Shown here: positions 8,950 to 18,513 of the stretch, one piece after another | Position numbering within the stretch: the first letter of the stretch is position 1 | Layout: each line of letters opens with the position of its first letter | Assembly: GCF_012848855.1 (NCBI RefSeq) | Contig: NZ_CP051630.1 | Coordinates: forward strand, 1,839,501 to 1,903,500 | DNA from: Pyruvatibacter mobilis | GTDB taxonomy: Bacteria; Pseudomonadota; Alphaproteobacteria; CGMCC-115125 | DNA length: 64,000 nucleotides | Direction: 5' to 3' | The notes under the pieces: model-generated | The model's input: the letters and a program-made list of their open reading frames with translations, nothing else | Told to the model about the DNA's origin: nothing | The model's database searches: none | Made by a program: the position numbers and the translations under genes

Positions 8950-9993
8950 TTAATGCCCTGAATTGGCGCTGGACGCCACATCTTCGCTGGCCGACGTTGC
9001 GGCGACGCTTTGTCCGCGCAGCGGCAGCGGGATTTCTTCGCCGGAAGGAAGTGGTGCCATGTGGTCCTGCATCCAGGTGCGGATATCCATATAGACACGC
9101 TCGCGCTGAAGGTCGCGCAGCAGCATGTGCCAGCCCTCGCCATAGCGCACGAAGCGCTTCTCGCCCGGCAGTCGCGCCACCACGGCTTCCACCGGCGCCA
9201 GCGGCACGATCTCGTCCTTCTCGCCGAACAGCACGAGAACCGGTTCGTCGATGTCGGACGCTGCGGCCAGCGCGTCATCCATCAGCGTCACGAGCCCGTA
9301 GATGGCGTCCACCCGCGTCTGGCGGATCATGTGCTTGTCGCGGGACAACGCGCGCAGCATCTCGATATTGTCCGACGGCAAGAGCCGCAGCCCTTCCCCG
9401 GTGAGGTAGTACCAAGGGGCCACATGGGCGACTGTCCACAGGGTGGCGCGATAAACCGGATTGAGCTTCGACCAGCCCCAGAAGGCCGGGCCGGAGAGAA
9501 TGACACCCTCCACAGGCAGGTCATGACGCGCCGCGGCGACGCTGGCGACCGCGCCGCCCATGCTGACGCCCAGCAGATAAACAGGCAGATCCGGCTGCTC
9601 CGCCTTCACCAGGCGGACAAGGCGGGCGAGGTCATCAGCCATGGCATCAGTCCCCGGCCATCGACCCCGCGTCGGCGTCTCCCCGAAGCCGCGCTGATCG
9701 AGTGCCACGAGGCTGACCCCGCGATCCGCAAACCATGGCCCGGCCAGATAAAAGGCATTGCCGTAATCATTCATGCCATGGGCCGCCACGATGACAGCCT
9801 GTGGCGCTTCAGCCATGTGGCGGCGAATGGCGATCCGACGACCGTCCGGGGCCGTCATATGATCAGCTGCAAGGCCGGGGCGGACAACCTCCGGACCCGG
9901 AAGGTCAAAGCGCGGTGCGCAGGCAGAGACGAGAAGCCCCGCGGCTGCCGCGACCAGCGCGCCGTGTCTCACGCGGTGCCACAGCCTCCGCAT
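8950..9993 (-). CDS. Lipoprotein alpha/beta hydrolase (lysophospholipase-like)
   Basis: Serine hydrolase of 347 residues. It starts with a lipoprotein signal peptide: positively charged RRLWHRVRH, a hydrophobic stretch, then lipobox LVSAC with lipidated C25. The hydrolase fold carries an AHGMNDYG oxyanion-hole segment and the nucleophile elbow GVSMGG with S144; the late GWHML contains the probable catalytic histidine. The pattern matches the monoacylglycerol lipase/PldB-like group. It would act at the periplasmic face of a membrane on lysophospholipids or similar esters. The gene begins 3 bp after the glycosylase gene, suggesting co-transcription. Confidence 0.82.
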   Translation of the reverse strand: MRRLWHRVRHGALVAAAAGLLVSACAPRFDLPGPEVVRPGLAADHMTAPDGRRIAIRRHMAEAPQAVIVAAHGMNDYGNAFYLAGPWFADRGVSLVALDQRGFGETPTRGRWPGTDAMADDLARLVRLVKAEQPDLPVYLLGVSMGGAVASVAAARHDLPVEGVILSGPAFWGWSKLNPVYRATLWTVAHVAPWYYLTGEGLRLLPSDNIEMLRALSRDKHMIRQTRVDAIYGLVTLMDDALAAASDIDEPVLVLFGEKDEIVPLAPVEAVVARLPGEKRFVRYGEGWHMLLRDLQRERVYMDIRTWMQDHMAPLPSGEEIPLPLRGQSVAATSASEDVASSANSGH

Positions 9994-9996
9994 GGG

Positions 9997-10599
9997 TCAG
10001 ATCCTCTTGGCCACTTCGGCCCGCAGCACTGGCAGTACTTCGGCCTCAAACCAGGGATGCTTTTTCAGCCACGTGTTGTTGCGCCAGGAGGGGTGCGGCA
10101 GCGTGATGGCGCGAGGCATGTATTCCTGCCAGGCAGCCACCGTTTCGGTCACCGTCTTCTTGCGGTCCTTGCCAAGGTGCCACGCCTGAGCATAGGTGCC
10201 GATGATGATCGTGAAATCGATCTGCCCGAGGGTTTCGAACAATTGCTCTCGCCACAGCTTGGCGCACCGCTTGAGCGGCGGCTTGTCACCACCCTTCGCG
10301 TCCAGTCCGGGAAAGCAGAAGCCCATGGGGATGATCGCGAACTTGCTCTCGTCATAGAAAGTGTCGCGGTCAACGCCCAGCCAATCGCGCAGGCGGTCGC
10401 CGGACGGGTCGTCAAAGGGGATGCCGCTGGCATGGACGCGGGTGCCTGGTGCCTGGCCGACAATACACAGGCGCGCCGTGGTGGATGCCCGGAGCACGGG
10501 CCGGGGATCGTGCGGCAGATCGTCGGCACAGGCACGGCAGGCACGGATGTCCTTGAGCAATGCCTGTACGGCGGCCTCGTCCGCCTTACCCCGACCCAT
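9997..10599 (-). CDS. Uracil-DNA glycosylase family protein with Fe-S cysteines
   Basis: Protein of 200 residues with the UDG superfamily motifs GQAPG (48-52, water-activating segment) and LPHPSWRN (H169, the DNA-intercalation motif). Four cysteines, C21-x2-C24 and C95-x16-C112, match the C-x2-C ... C-x14-17-C pattern of the 4Fe-4S cluster in family 4/5 UDGs. It probably removes uracil or a related deaminated base, starting base-excision repair. It lies 12 bp downstream of an acyl-CoA dehydrogenase gene and 3 bp upstream of a lipase-like gene, a grouping with no obvious common theme. Confidence 0.82.
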   Translation of the reverse strand: MGRGKADEAAVQALLKDIRACRACADDLPHDPRPVLRASTTARLCIVGQAPGTRVHASGIPFDDPSGDRLRDWLGVDRDTFYDESKFAIIPMGFCFPGLDAKGGDKPPLKRCAKLWREQLFETLGQIDFTIIIGTYAQAWHLGKDRKKTVTETVAAWQEYMPRAITLPHPSWRNNTWLKKHPWFEAEVLPVLRAEVAKRI

Positions 10600-10611
10600 C
10601 CCAAGCGTCCC

Positions 10612-11760
10612 CTAGCCTGCGTCCCGCAGCATGTTGCGCGCGATCACCACCTGCTGGATCTGGCTGGTACCCTCATAGAGGCGGAAGATGCGCACATCGC
10701 GATAAAGGCGTTCGATGCCGTAATCGGCAATATAACCGGCGCCGCCATAGATCTGCACCGCGCGGTCCGCCACGCGGCCGACCATCTCCGAACAGAAATA
10801 TTTGGAGCAGGATGCCTCGGTGCCTATCTCCTCGCCTGCATCGCGGCGACGGGCGGCATCCATCACCATGCAGCGGCCCGCATAGGCCTCGGTCTTGCTG
10901 TCGGCCAGCATGCCCTGCACAAGCTGGAATTCACCGATCGGCTGGCCGAACTGCTTGCGCTCGGCGGCATAGGCCACGCAATCAGCGATGAGGCGTTCAG
11001 CCACGCCGACGCACACAGCCGAGATGTGCAAACGGCCGCGCTCAAGAATCTGCATGGCGTTGATGAAGCCCATGCCCTCATCACCGAGGCGAAGCCGCGC
11101 GGGCACACGCACATTGTCGAAATTGACGTCACAAATATGCGCGCCCTGCTGGCCCATCTTCTTTTCCGGTGCACCGAGGGAAATACCTGGCAGGTCGGAC
11201 GGCACGATGAAGGAGCTCACGCCCTTGGCGCCCTTCACATCCGGGTTGGTGCGGGCCATCAGTGTAAAGACATTCGCCTTGTTGGCGTTGGTGATGTAGC
11301 GCTTGGTGCCGTTGATCACATAGTCATCACCATCACGCACGGCAGTCGTCCGCACGGAGCCCGCGTCAGAGCCTGCTTCCGGCTCGGTGAGGGCGAAGCT
11401 GGCGATGATTTCGCCGGACGCCAGTCCCGGCAGCCATTCGCTTTTCTGTTCGTCGGTGCCGAACATCACGATGCCCTGGCTGCCGATACCCACATTCGTT
11501 CCGAACACGGAGCGGAAAGCGGGAGACGTTTTGCCCATCTCGAACATGGTCAGGCATTCGTCTTCCATCGACAGGCCGAGGCCGCCGAACTCTTCCGGGA
11601 TGGCGAGGCCGAACAGGCCCAGTTCGCGCATCTCCTGGATGATCTCGGCGGGCACGGCGTCGTCTTCGGCGACCTTGTCCTCCAGCGGGCGCAGACGCTC
11701 GCGGACGAAACGGGAGATGGAATCGAGAAGCTGTTGACGGGTTTCTGCGTCGAGGGACAT
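10612..11760 (-). CDS. Acyl-CoA dehydrogenase (canonical catalytic Glu)
   Basis: FAD enzyme of 382 residues that forms the 2,3-double bond in acyl-CoA beta-oxidation. Features are the flavin-binding TEPEAGSDAGS, RKQFGQPIGEFQ, QIYGGAGYI and the C-terminal YEGTSQIQ, with E363 at the catalytic-base position used in medium- and short-chain dehydrogenases. It differs from the other five dehydrogenases in this window in having this canonical Glu. The frame extends to 11841, but ATG 11760 has an AAGG site and a normal N-terminus. First gene of a four-gene minus-strand run. Chain-length preference is not predictable here. Confidence 0.9.
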   Translation of the reverse strand: MSLDAETRQQLLDSISRFVRERLRPLEDKVAEDDAVPAEIIQEMRELGLFGLAIPEEFGGLGLSMEDECLTMFEMGKTSPAFRSVFGTNVGIGSQGIVMFGTDEQKSEWLPGLASGEIIASFALTEPEAGSDAGSVRTTAVRDGDDYVINGTKRYITNANKANVFTLMARTNPDVKGAKGVSSFIVPSDLPGISLGAPEKKMGQQGAHICDVNFDNVRVPARLRLGDEGMGFINAMQILERGRLHISAVCVGVAERLIADCVAYAAERKQFGQPIGEFQLVQGMLADSKTEAYAGRCMVMDAARRRDAGEEIGTEASCSKYFCSEMVGRVADRAVQIYGGAGYIADYGIERLYRDVRIFRLYEGTSQIQQVVIARNMLRDAG

Positions 11761-11886
11761 AGGCGGCTTACCTTGTGGCGGATCCTGATTTTGTGGCGCG
11801 AGACTATCCATCCGTCCGGGCGAGGTCAAAACACCTAGCATGGCGGTTCAAAGGAGCGTCATCACAATCAGGAAACTAGGCTGCGC

Positions 11887-12414
11887 CTAGAAATAGGCCA
11901 CCACCGCCATGATGCGGTCGACCCGCCCCCCATAGCGGGTAAAGGGCATGTAGAGCCCTTCGAACTCGCGGAAGTCCTTACCGATGATGTCGAGCGTGCC
12001 GCCGCTGGCAACCGGCTTCTTCTTCACGCAGATGAACTTGTAGAAGTCCATCATCACCTCGGAATAGCGCGGGCCGAAACGGGACTGCTCCGAGACGCGC
12101 TTGCCGGTGAGATTGATGTCATGCACCTCGGCGCTTTCCTGGCCGATCAGCCGGTACTGGAAATCGGCAGGCGCGGTCTCGCCCGCCTCGTCGCCTTCCG
12201 GCCAGATGACATCGATGAGCACGATGTGGCTCAGCAGGGTGCGCAGGCGCACGGGATCGATGAGCCGGATGGACGGCAAGCCCTCCGACACGTTCTCTTC
12301 CCAATAGGCAAGCCCCGCCAGAACGATCGGCTGATGAAGCTCGCTGATCGATTTGACGTGAATGGGCTGGCGTGCCGGCGCCGCCTCGGGTTGTCTGATC
12401 TCAACCACATTCAT
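11887..12414 (-). CDS. PAS_5-family single PAS domain protein
   Basis: Soluble protein of 175 residues that resembles the alphaproteobacterial PAS_5 family. The features seen are a YWEENV-like start, the LPSIRLIDPVRLRTLLSHI segment, FQYRLIG, and a D-x-NLTGKRVSE stretch. No kinase, GGDEF or DNA-binding domain is attached, so it may bind a small ligand or a partner. A GTG at 12441 gives nine more residues; ATG 12414 is preferred but has no strong ribosome-binding site. It diverges from a thioesterase gene. Function unknown. Confidence 0.72.
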   Translation of the reverse strand: MNVVEIRQPEAAPARQPIHVKSISELHQPIVLAGLAYWEENVSEGLPSIRLIDPVRLRTLLSHIVLIDVIWPEGDEAGETAPADFQYRLIGQESAEVHDINLTGKRVSEQSRFGPRYSEVMMDFYKFICVKKKPVASGGTLDIIGKDFREFEGLYMPFTRYGGRVDRIMAVVAYF

Positions 12415-12515
12415 CCCAGTTTTCGAAGTAACTCCGTACACAACTTCGCACTGTGACTAATGTGATAAGACATTCCGCATTTCGAAACAGCTAGTGTGTT
12501 GCAGAGGCTTGACAA

Positions 12516-12950
12516 ATGACAATCAGCCCTCCCGAGGAACTGTCCGGTTGGCAAACATGGGGCGCGGAAGAGCCCTTCGAGGACATGGCCGGGCCGTTTT
12601 TCTTCAGGAAAACTGCGGATGGTTACGTGTCCGCGTTCAAAGTGGAGCGGAAGCACCTCAATGGCGGCGGGGCCATCCATGGCGGCATGCTGATGACTTT
12701 CGCCGATTACTCCTTATTTACCATCGCATATGACGAGTTGCAGAACGGCGGCGGCGTCACGATCGCGCTGAACGGCGAATTCACGGCGGCGGGTCCGGCC
12801 TCGGGCATCATTTACGCGTCCGGTGAAGTTGTTCGCGAGACAGGAAGCATGGTCTTCGTGCGCGGGGTGATTACACCGGACGATCCGAATGCTGATACGG
12901 TGCTGCTTAATTTCAGCGGCATCGTGCGCAAACTGAAAAAGCGCGACTGA
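12516..12950 (+). CDS. PaaI-like hotdog thioesterase
   Basis: Hotdog-fold protein of 144 residues. The active-site helix region reads HLNGGGAIHGGMLMTFADY, with the HGGM motif shared by PaaI/YbgC-type acyl-CoA thioesterases. It likely hydrolyses acyl-CoA esters in the cytosol, relieving CoA trapping during degradation of fatty or aromatic acids. GAGG precedes the ATG by 8 nt. A second, divergent PaaI-like protein lies at 29.9 kb. Substrate is unknown. Confidence 0.85.
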   Translation: MTISPPEELSGWQTWGAEEPFEDMAGPFFFRKTADGYVSAFKVERKHLNGGGAIHGGMLMTFADYSLFTIAYDELQNGGGVTIALNGEFTAAGPASGIIYASGEVVRETGSMVFVRGVITPDDPNADTVLLNFSGIVRKLKKRD

Positions 12951-12969
12951 GCTGCGCGCACACCGATAA

Positions 12970-12988
12970 TGCGCGGCTGAGCCGCGCA
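12970..12988. repeat. Perfect 8-bp hairpin after thioesterase gene
   Basis: TGCGCGGC and GCCGCGCA flank the triplet TGA. An imperfect second copy of the same word (GCGCGACTGAGCTGCGCGC) overlaps the thioesterase stop codon just upstream. There is no T-run, so this is at best a weak or Rho-assisted 3'-end structure. Confidence 0.4.
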
Positions 12989-13042
12989 CAGGGCCCCGGC
13001 CAACGGGTGCTCGCGAGGAACTGCCGAAGAGAGGGACGCTCC

Positions 13043-14089
13043 ATGTCACTGCCCCGCCTATCCGTTCTCGACCAGTCGCCCATCCGTGCGGGCGGCACGT
13101 CGGCGGACGCGCTCAACGACACCATCGACCTGGCGCGCCGGTGCGATGTGCTCGGCTACAAGCGCTATTGGGTGGCGGAGCATCACAACACCAAGTCCTT
13201 CGCGGGCTCGGCGCCGGAGGTGCTGATCTCGCGGCTGGCGGCGGAGACAAGGTCGATCCGTGTCGGCTCCGGCGGCGTGATGATGCCGCATTATTCGCCG
13301 CTCAAGGTGGCGGAAGTCTTCCGCGTGCTCGAGACGCTGTATCCGGGTCGCATTGATCTCGGCCTCGGTCGTGCGGCGGGCACCGACCCGCGCACGACGG
13401 CAGCCCTCATGCCCGGCCCCAAGGCCTATCCGCTGGAGGTCTTCCCCCAGCAGGTGGAGATGCTGACGCAATTCCTTGAGGATGCGACGGGGCTTGTGGG
13501 CGAGGCCGGTGGCTTCCCCGAAGACCATCCCTATCTCGGCATTCACGCCTCGCCACTGGGGACGGGCGTACCTGAAATGTGGATGCTGGGGTCCGGTGGT
13601 GACGGGGCGATGCATGCAGCGCAGTTCGGCCTCCCCTATTGCTATGCCCATTTCATCAACCCGGATTCGCTCGACCAGGCGATGGGCACCTACCGCAAGT
13701 TCTTCCAGCCCTCCCGCGGTCTTACCGAGCCTTACGCTGCCATGGGTGTTTCCGTCACAGTCGCGGAAACGGAAGAGGAAGCGCGGCGCATTTCCGCCAG
13801 CCGCAATCTCTGGGTGCTCAAGCTGATGCAGAACAAGGCCGGGGCTTTCCCCTCCGTCGAAGATGCGCTGGCCTATCCCTATACGGATGAAGAACGCGCG
13901 CTCCTGCGCGGCATAGAGGCGCGTGGCATGGTGGGCACGCCGGATCAGGTGCGCGACCAGTTGTTGCACCTTGCCGAGAAGTATGACGTGCGTGAGTTTG
14001 CGGTGGTCACCATCACCTATGATCACGCGGACAGGGTGCGATCGTATGAATTGCTGGCTGATGCCTTTGCCCTGAAAGCGGCTGCCTAG
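13043..14089 (+). CDS. LLM-class flavin-dependent oxidoreductase
   Basis: Bacterial-luciferase-like TIM-barrel protein of 348 residues in the MsnO8/YhbW-type group. It opens with LSVLDQSPIRAGG, then has RYWVAEHHNTKSFAGSAPE, which contains the conserved His pair of this subgroup, and GRIDLGLGRAAGTDP. Such proteins use FMN or F420, usually with a partner reductase, to oxidise small organics; the real substrate is unknown. GAGAGGG precedes the ATG at 13043; the longer frame from 13007 is less likely. Its TAG stop overlaps by 4 bp the stop of the convergent nucleoside transporter gene. Confidence 0.87.
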   Translation: MSLPRLSVLDQSPIRAGGTSADALNDTIDLARRCDVLGYKRYWVAEHHNTKSFAGSAPEVLISRLAAETRSIRVGSGGVMMPHYSPLKVAEVFRVLETLYPGRIDLGLGRAAGTDPRTTAALMPGPKAYPLEVFPQQVEMLTQFLEDATGLVGEAGGFPEDHPYLGIHASPLGTGVPEMWMLGSGGDGAMHAAQFGLPYCYAHFINPDSLDQAMGTYRKFFQPSRGLTEPYAAMGVSVTVAETEEEARRISASRNLWVLKLMQNKAGAFPSVEDALAYPYTDEERALLRGIEARGMVGTPDQVRDQLLHLAEKYDVREFAVVTITYDHADRVRSYELLADAFALKAAA

Positions 14090-15348
14090 GCAACAAGCCC
14101 GACGACAGCCCCTGTCATGCAGGTCGCCAGCGTTCCGGCGACGAAGGCGCGCCCAGCCATGCCGATGATTTCATCGCGGCGCTCCGGCACCAGCGTCGTC
14201 AGACCGCCGATCATGATGCCAACGGAACCGGGATTGGCGAAACCGCACAGGGCATAGACCATGATGAGCTGCGCCCGGTCCGACAGGGCTCCTGGCTCAA
14301 GGCCCGCAAGCGCCAGATAGGCAAGAAACTCGTTGAGGACGGTCTTGGTCCCCATCAGGGCACCGGCGGTCGGGGCCTCTTCCCAGGCGATCCCCATGCA
14401 CCACGCGATGGGCGCAAAGGCCCAGCCGAGGACGCGCTCCAGTGTCAGCGGTGCGCCCGCGACCTCCGGCAGCAGAGACAGCGCGATGTCGGCAATGGCA
14501 ACCAGCGCCACGGCAACGATCAGCATCGCTGCGATCGACAGCAGAAGCTGCAGGCCGCTGGTCGTGCCCTGCACCACCGCGTCCATGCTCCCGTTGAAAG
14601 TCAGCGCTGGCACGTCATCGCCCACTTCGGTGCCGGTCGCCGTTTCAGGCACCATGATGCGCGCGATGATGATGGCTGCCGGCAGGGAAATAATCGATGC
14701 CGTGATGATGTGGCCGAGCGCTCCGTCGATGCGTGTTCCGATGACACTCGCATAAAGGACAAGGACCGTGCCCGCGACAGTGGCGAGGCCTACCGACATC
14801 AGCGCGAACAGTTCTGACCGCGTCAGCCGGTCGAGATAGGGCCGGATGAGGATCGGGGCCTCCACCATGCCCATGAAGACATTCGCACCGGACGCCAGCC
14901 CCAGCGCGCCGCCCGTGTTGAGCGTGCGGCGCAGGGCCGCGGACAATAGACCGATTGCCACCGGCAATACGCGCCAGTGCCACAGGAGTGCTGCCAGGGC
15001 GGACACCACGAGCACGATCGGCAGGGACTGAAAAGCGAGATTGAAATTGGCGCCGGGATTGGTGACCTCGAACGGCGTGTCCCCGCCGCCCAGATAGCCG
15101 AACACAAAGGAAGTGCCCGCGCGGGTGGCCGCCATCAGAGCATCCACCAGCCCGTTGAGCGACAGCATGGCCTCATGGGCGAGCGGCACCCGGAGAAACA
15201 GAATCGCGATCACAATCTGAACCGCGATCCCCGCCAGCACCATGCGCCAGGCGAAAAGCCGCCGGTTCTCGCTCATCAGCCAGGCAAGTGCCACGAGCAC
15301 GCCCAGCCCGGCCAGGCTGTGAAGTATATCGAAGGCCACTGGCTGCAT
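14086..15348 (-). CDS. nupC: NupC-family concentrative nucleoside transporter
   Basis: Integral membrane protein of 420 residues, normal for bacterial CNT proteins. It has many hydrophobic helices and the family motifs GASNVFMGMVEAP-like (seen as ASGANVFMGMVEAPILIRP), GTVLVLYAS in the re-entrant region, and the C-terminal GFANPGSVGIMIGGL. It imports nucleosides with H+ or Na+. The frame runs back to 15564, but ATG 15348 gives the family's normal N-terminus. It converges on the LLM gene with a 4-bp overlap and is divergent from the SDR gene. Confidence 0.9.
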   Translation of the reverse strand: MQPVAFDILHSLAGLGVLVALAWLMSENRRLFAWRMVLAGIAVQIVIAILFLRVPLAHEAMLSLNGLVDALMAATRAGTSFVFGYLGGGDTPFEVTNPGANFNLAFQSLPIVLVVSALAALLWHWRVLPVAIGLLSAALRRTLNTGGALGLASGANVFMGMVEAPILIRPYLDRLTRSELFALMSVGLATVAGTVLVLYASVIGTRIDGALGHIITASIISLPAAIIIARIMVPETATGTEVGDDVPALTFNGSMDAVVQGTTSGLQLLLSIAAMLIVAVALVAIADIALSLLPEVAGAPLTLERVLGWAFAPIAWCMGIAWEEAPTAGALMGTKTVLNEFLAYLALAGLEPGALSDRAQLIMVYALCGFANPGSVGIMIGGLTTLVPERRDEIIGMAGRAFVAGTLATCMTGAVVGLVA

Positions 15349-15533
15349 CCCCCGGATTCCGGCGCTTCCCCTGCCGTCCGCCGGAATCACTTTCCGGCAG
15401 CGCGGCGGCCAGCTTGACCCGGTCCGGCGGGCGATGCAAAACCTCCCTCCAGACATTTCCGCTGCGTCCGTCGCGGACCCAGCTCCCTTCTGCCAACTCT
15501 GGCGGTTTCGCCAAACAGAGGAACACTCACAAC

Positions 15534-16436
15534 ATGACGATTTCGTTCGACGGTAAGGTTGCAATCGTAACCGGCGCGGGCGGCGGCCTGGGCCGTTGTC
15601 ACGCCCTTGAGCTGGCGCGCCGCGGCGCCAAGGTGGTGGTCAACGATCTCGGCGGCTCCGTGGACGGCTCCGGCGGGTCGTCCGAAGCGGCCGGCAAGGT
15701 TGTGGAAGAAATCAAGGCCATGGGCGGGGAAGCCATCGCCAATGGCTCGAGCGTCACGGACGACGCCGGCGTTGCCAATCTCGTCAAGGAAACGATGGAC
15801 GCCTTCGGCCGCATCGACATCCTGATCAACAATGCCGGCATCCTGCGCGACAAATCCTTCGGCAAGATGGAGCAGAAGGACTGGGACATCGTTGTTGACG
15901 TTCACCTGAACGGCACTGCCAAGGTGACGCGCGCTGTCTGGCCGATCATGAAAGAGCAGCAGTATGGCCGCATTGTCGTGACGGCCTCGTCTTCCGGTCT
16001 TTACGGCAATTTCGGCCAGGCCAACTACGGCGCCGCCAAGCTGGGCGTCGCAGGCTTCATGAACACGCTGAAGATCGAAGGCCAGAAGGACAACATTAAG
16101 GTCAACACGCTGGCGCCGGTTGCCTTTACGCGCATGACCGAGAACCTGATGCCGCCGGAAGCCGAAGCCATGCTGAAGCCGGAATTCGTGTCCCCGGGCG
16201 TCATGATCCTCGTGTCGGAAGACGCGCCGACCGGCAACATCCTGTGTGCGGGTGCCGGTGTGTTCGCCGCCGCGCAGATTGTTGAGAGCGATGGCGTCTA
16301 TCTCGGCCGTGACGACCTGTCCGCCGAGAAGGTGCTGGAAGCCTGGGACCAGATCACGGACTTCTCCAACGCCAAGCCCTTCTTCATGGGCGGCGAGCAG
16401 ACCGGCAAGTTCTTTGAAAAGGCGTCGGGCAAGTAA
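15534..16436 (+). CDS. SDR oxidoreductase, MFE-2-type hydroxyacyl-CoA dehydrogenase
   Basis: Short-chain dehydrogenase of 300 residues with the NAD-binding TGAGGGLGR (13-21), NNAG (99-102) and the catalytic Ser (152-154 region), Y165 and K169 in YGAAK. Its length and the VNDLGGSVDGSG loop match the dehydrogenase domain of peroxisomal multifunctional enzyme 2, so oxidation of (3R)-hydroxyacyl-CoA or a similar substrate is likely. That fits the surrounding beta-oxidation genes. No hydratase or SCP2 domain is fused. A hairpin terminator follows. Confidence 0.87.
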   Translation: MTISFDGKVAIVTGAGGGLGRCHALELARRGAKVVVNDLGGSVDGSGGSSEAAGKVVEEIKAMGGEAIANGSSVTDDAGVANLVKETMDAFGRIDILINNAGILRDKSFGKMEQKDWDIVVDVHLNGTAKVTRAVWPIMKEQQYGRIVVTASSSGLYGNFGQANYGAAKLGVAGFMNTLKIEGQKDNIKVNTLAPVAFTRMTENLMPPEAEAMLKPEFVSPGVMILVSEDAPTGNILCAGAGVFAAAQIVESDGVYLGRDDLSAEKVLEAWDQITDFSNAKPFFMGGEQTGKFFEKASGK

Positions 16437-16460
16437 GCCTGTCTGTCAGACTGACTGCGG

Positions 16461-16502
16461 ACAGCCGCAAGTGCTTCAGGCGCTCGCGGCTGTTTGCTTT
16501 TC
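16461..16502 (+). terminator. Rho-independent terminator after SDR gene
   Basis: ACAGCCGC (16461-16468) pairs with GCGGCTGT (16486-16493), and an inner AGTGC/GCGCT helix continues the stem after one mismatch. TTTGCTTTT follows. It overlaps the 3' end of the convergent kinase gene. Confidence 0.65.
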
Positions 16503-18389
16503 GGCGTCCGCCTGCCGATCAGCAGCCTCCGCACAGGCACGCAGGATTTCGCTGCGCAGCAATTCGGCGTCAATGGGCTTGGACACATAGCCGTCAAAGC
16601 CCTTGTCGAGATAGGCCTCGCGGTGGCCCTGCATGGCATTTGCCGTGATGGCGAGAACGGGCACCTGCCCCTTGCCGCCCGGCAGCTTGCGGATCTCACC
16701 GGTCGCCGTGATGCCATCCATCACCGGCATCTGGACATCCATCAGCACGATGTCGAAATGCTCACGCTTCAGCGTCTCGAGCGCTGCTTCCCCGTCATCG
16801 ACAATGACGCAGGAAAAGCCATACCGCTCGAGGAAAGCGCCCATGAGCTTCTGGTTCGTCGGGTGATCGTCGGCCACCAGCACATGAAGCGGTCCGTCCG
16901 GCCGCGCCGCTGCGCCGGGTTCGGGGCCGGTTTCTTCGGCGGCGGTGGCACTCTCAGTCGCTGGTGCGACGGGACGCTCTTCTGCGCGCGGGGCGGCAGA
17001 CAGGAAACGAGCCGGGATTTCAGCGACGAAGCGCGCGCCCTGCCCTTCTTCGCTTTCCACATAGATGCGGCCGCCCATCAGTTCGACGAATTCCTTGCAG
17101 AGCGTCAGCCCCAGTCCTGAGCCGCCATAGCGGCGCGAGGTGGACGTGTCAGCCTGGGTGAACTTCTCGAAAATGCGGCGCTGTGCAGACCTGGAAATAC
17201 CGGGTCCCGTATCGATGACCTCAAATCGGAGAAGGCCGTCACGCGGTGCGGAAGCCTTGAGCGTCACCGAGCCGTCGCCTGTGAACTTAATGGCATTGCC
17301 CAGCAGGTTCGACAGAAGCTGTTGCACCTTGCGGCTGTCCAGCTCCGCTGTGCCCGGCAGGCGCGGATCAACATCGAAATTGAGCGCAAGCCCCTCCACG
17401 CGCGCACGTGGGGCCCAGAGGGATTCGAGCTGGGTGAGGATACGGCGCGGGTTCTCTTCGTCGAGGTCCAGCTCCATATGGCCGGCTTCGATGCGCGACA
17501 GGTCCAGCGTATCATTGAGCAGGGCCAGAAGCGTGTCGCCAGAATCAACGATGGTCTGCGCATAGGTGCGCTGTTCATCGGATAGGTCGCCGCGCAGCAG
17601 CATCTGCGCCATACCCAGAAGGCCATTCATCGGTGTACGGATTTCATGGCTCATCATGGCCAGGAATTCGCTCTTGGCCGTATTGGCCGTGTCGGCGCGC
17701 TGGCGGTCAGCCTCGGCGGCGCGGCGGGCGAACTCAAGCTCGGTAATCAGCTCGTCCTTGTCGGCCTGTACTGCGAACAGCTTCTTGTTGAGTTCAAGAT
17801 TGGACGTCGTGGTGCGCGCGACCAGCAACACCAGAACTGCGCCCAGACCCGCAAGAGCATATTCGGCGGGGCGCTCGGCATAGATGGCCGGCACGAAGAG
17901 GATGAGCAGACCCGGCACCATGCCGCTGGTGATGGCGATACGCGGAATGGCGCCGTTCTGATTGGTGACGACCATCAGCGAGCCGGACCAGGATAGCAAC
18001 ACGAGCGTCGTGCACATGGGGTCGGATGTCCCCATGCCGAACAGCAGGCCCGGCGCCCACACCATCAGCGTGGCGAAAGAGCCCCACTGGAGGATCGTGA
18101 GGCGCTTCATCACGTTGCGGGCGGTCGTGCGGGCCTTGCGCAGATGCCAGTGGACGGTCGACAGCACCGCCTCGATCGACCAGACGCAGGCCGCCCAGAT
18201 CACCGCCTCGCGGCCCAGACCGACGGACATGAAGGCAAGCACCAGCAGGGACGAGAAGGCCACGGTGTTGAAAAAATCCCACCGGTGGACGTCGAGATGG
18301 TTCTCGACGCCTGAAATGGCCTCGTCCAGTTCCGCCTTGGTGCGCGGTTTGCCCCAGACAGCCTGCCGTAGCTGGTTCCAGTCACTCAT
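16476..18389 (-). CDS. Hybrid sensor histidine kinase with C-terminal receiver
   Basis: Protein of 637 residues. Hydrophobic segments between about residues 40 and 190 form a membrane input domain, followed by a coiled linker. The HisKA domain has H248 in [16 protein letters not shown], followed by HATPase_c with [15 protein letters not shown] and GSGLGLTL. A Pro/Ala/Glu-rich linker leads to a receiver domain whose phospho-acceptor is D551 in [11 protein letters not shown]. No Hpt protein or response regulator gene is adjacent, so phosphotransfer partners lie elsewhere. A TTG at 18407 could add six residues; ATG 18389 is preferred. Confidence 0.9.
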   Translation of the reverse strand: MSDWNQLRQAVWGKPRTKAELDEAISGVENHLDVHRWDFFNTVAFSSLLVLAFMSVGLGREAVIWAACVWSIEAVLSTVHWHLRKARTTARNVMKRLTILQWGSFATLMVWAPGLLFGMGTSDPMCTTLVLLSWSGSLMVVTNQNGAIPRIAITSGMVPGLLILFVPAIYAERPAEYALAGLGAVLVLLVARTTTSNLELNKKLFAVQADKDELITELEFARRAAEADRQRADTANTAKSEFLAMMSHEIRTPMNGLLGMAQMLLRGDLSDEQRTYAQTIVDSGDTLLALLNDTLDLSRIEAGHMELDLDEENPRRILTQLESLWAPRARVEGLALNFDVDPRLPGTAELDSRKVQQLLSNLLGNAIKFTGDGSVTLKASAPRDGLLRFEVIDTGPGISRSAQRRIFEKFTQADTSTSRRYGGSGLGLTLCKEFVELMGGRIYVESEEGQGARFVAEIPARFLSAAPRAEERPVAPATESATAAEETGPEPGAAARPDGPLHVLVADDHPTNQKLMGAFLERYGFSCVIVDDGEAALETLKREHFDIVLMDVQMPVMDGITATGEIRKLPGGKGQVPVLAITANAMQGHREAYLDKGFDGYVSKPIDAELLRSEILRACAEAADRQADAEKQTAASA

Positions 18390-18449
18390 GGCTGAAGACT
18401 GCAGCAAAAGCAGTTAAAAAATGATGCGACTTACAATCAGCCAAGACGC

Positions 18450-18486
18450 AAAAGAAAGGCCGGAGCAGCCAAAATGCTGCCCCGGC
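18450..18486 (-). terminator. Rho-independent terminator after acyl-CoA dehydrogenase
   Basis: On the minus strand, GCCGGGGCAGC pairs with GCTGCTCCGGC (11 bp, one G-T pair) around a six-base loop. CTTTCTTTT follows. It separates the dehydrogenase at 18514-19722 from the hybrid kinase. Confidence 0.75.
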
Positions 18487-18513
18487 CCGTCATGCTTAAC
18501 GATGTGTTGCGGC

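Noticed and set aside
9010-11838. 942-codon plus-strand open frame
   Set aside because: It is antisense to three well-supported minus-strand genes (hydrolase, glycosylase, dehydrogenase). Its composition is a mirror of high-GC codon bias and no family motif is visible.
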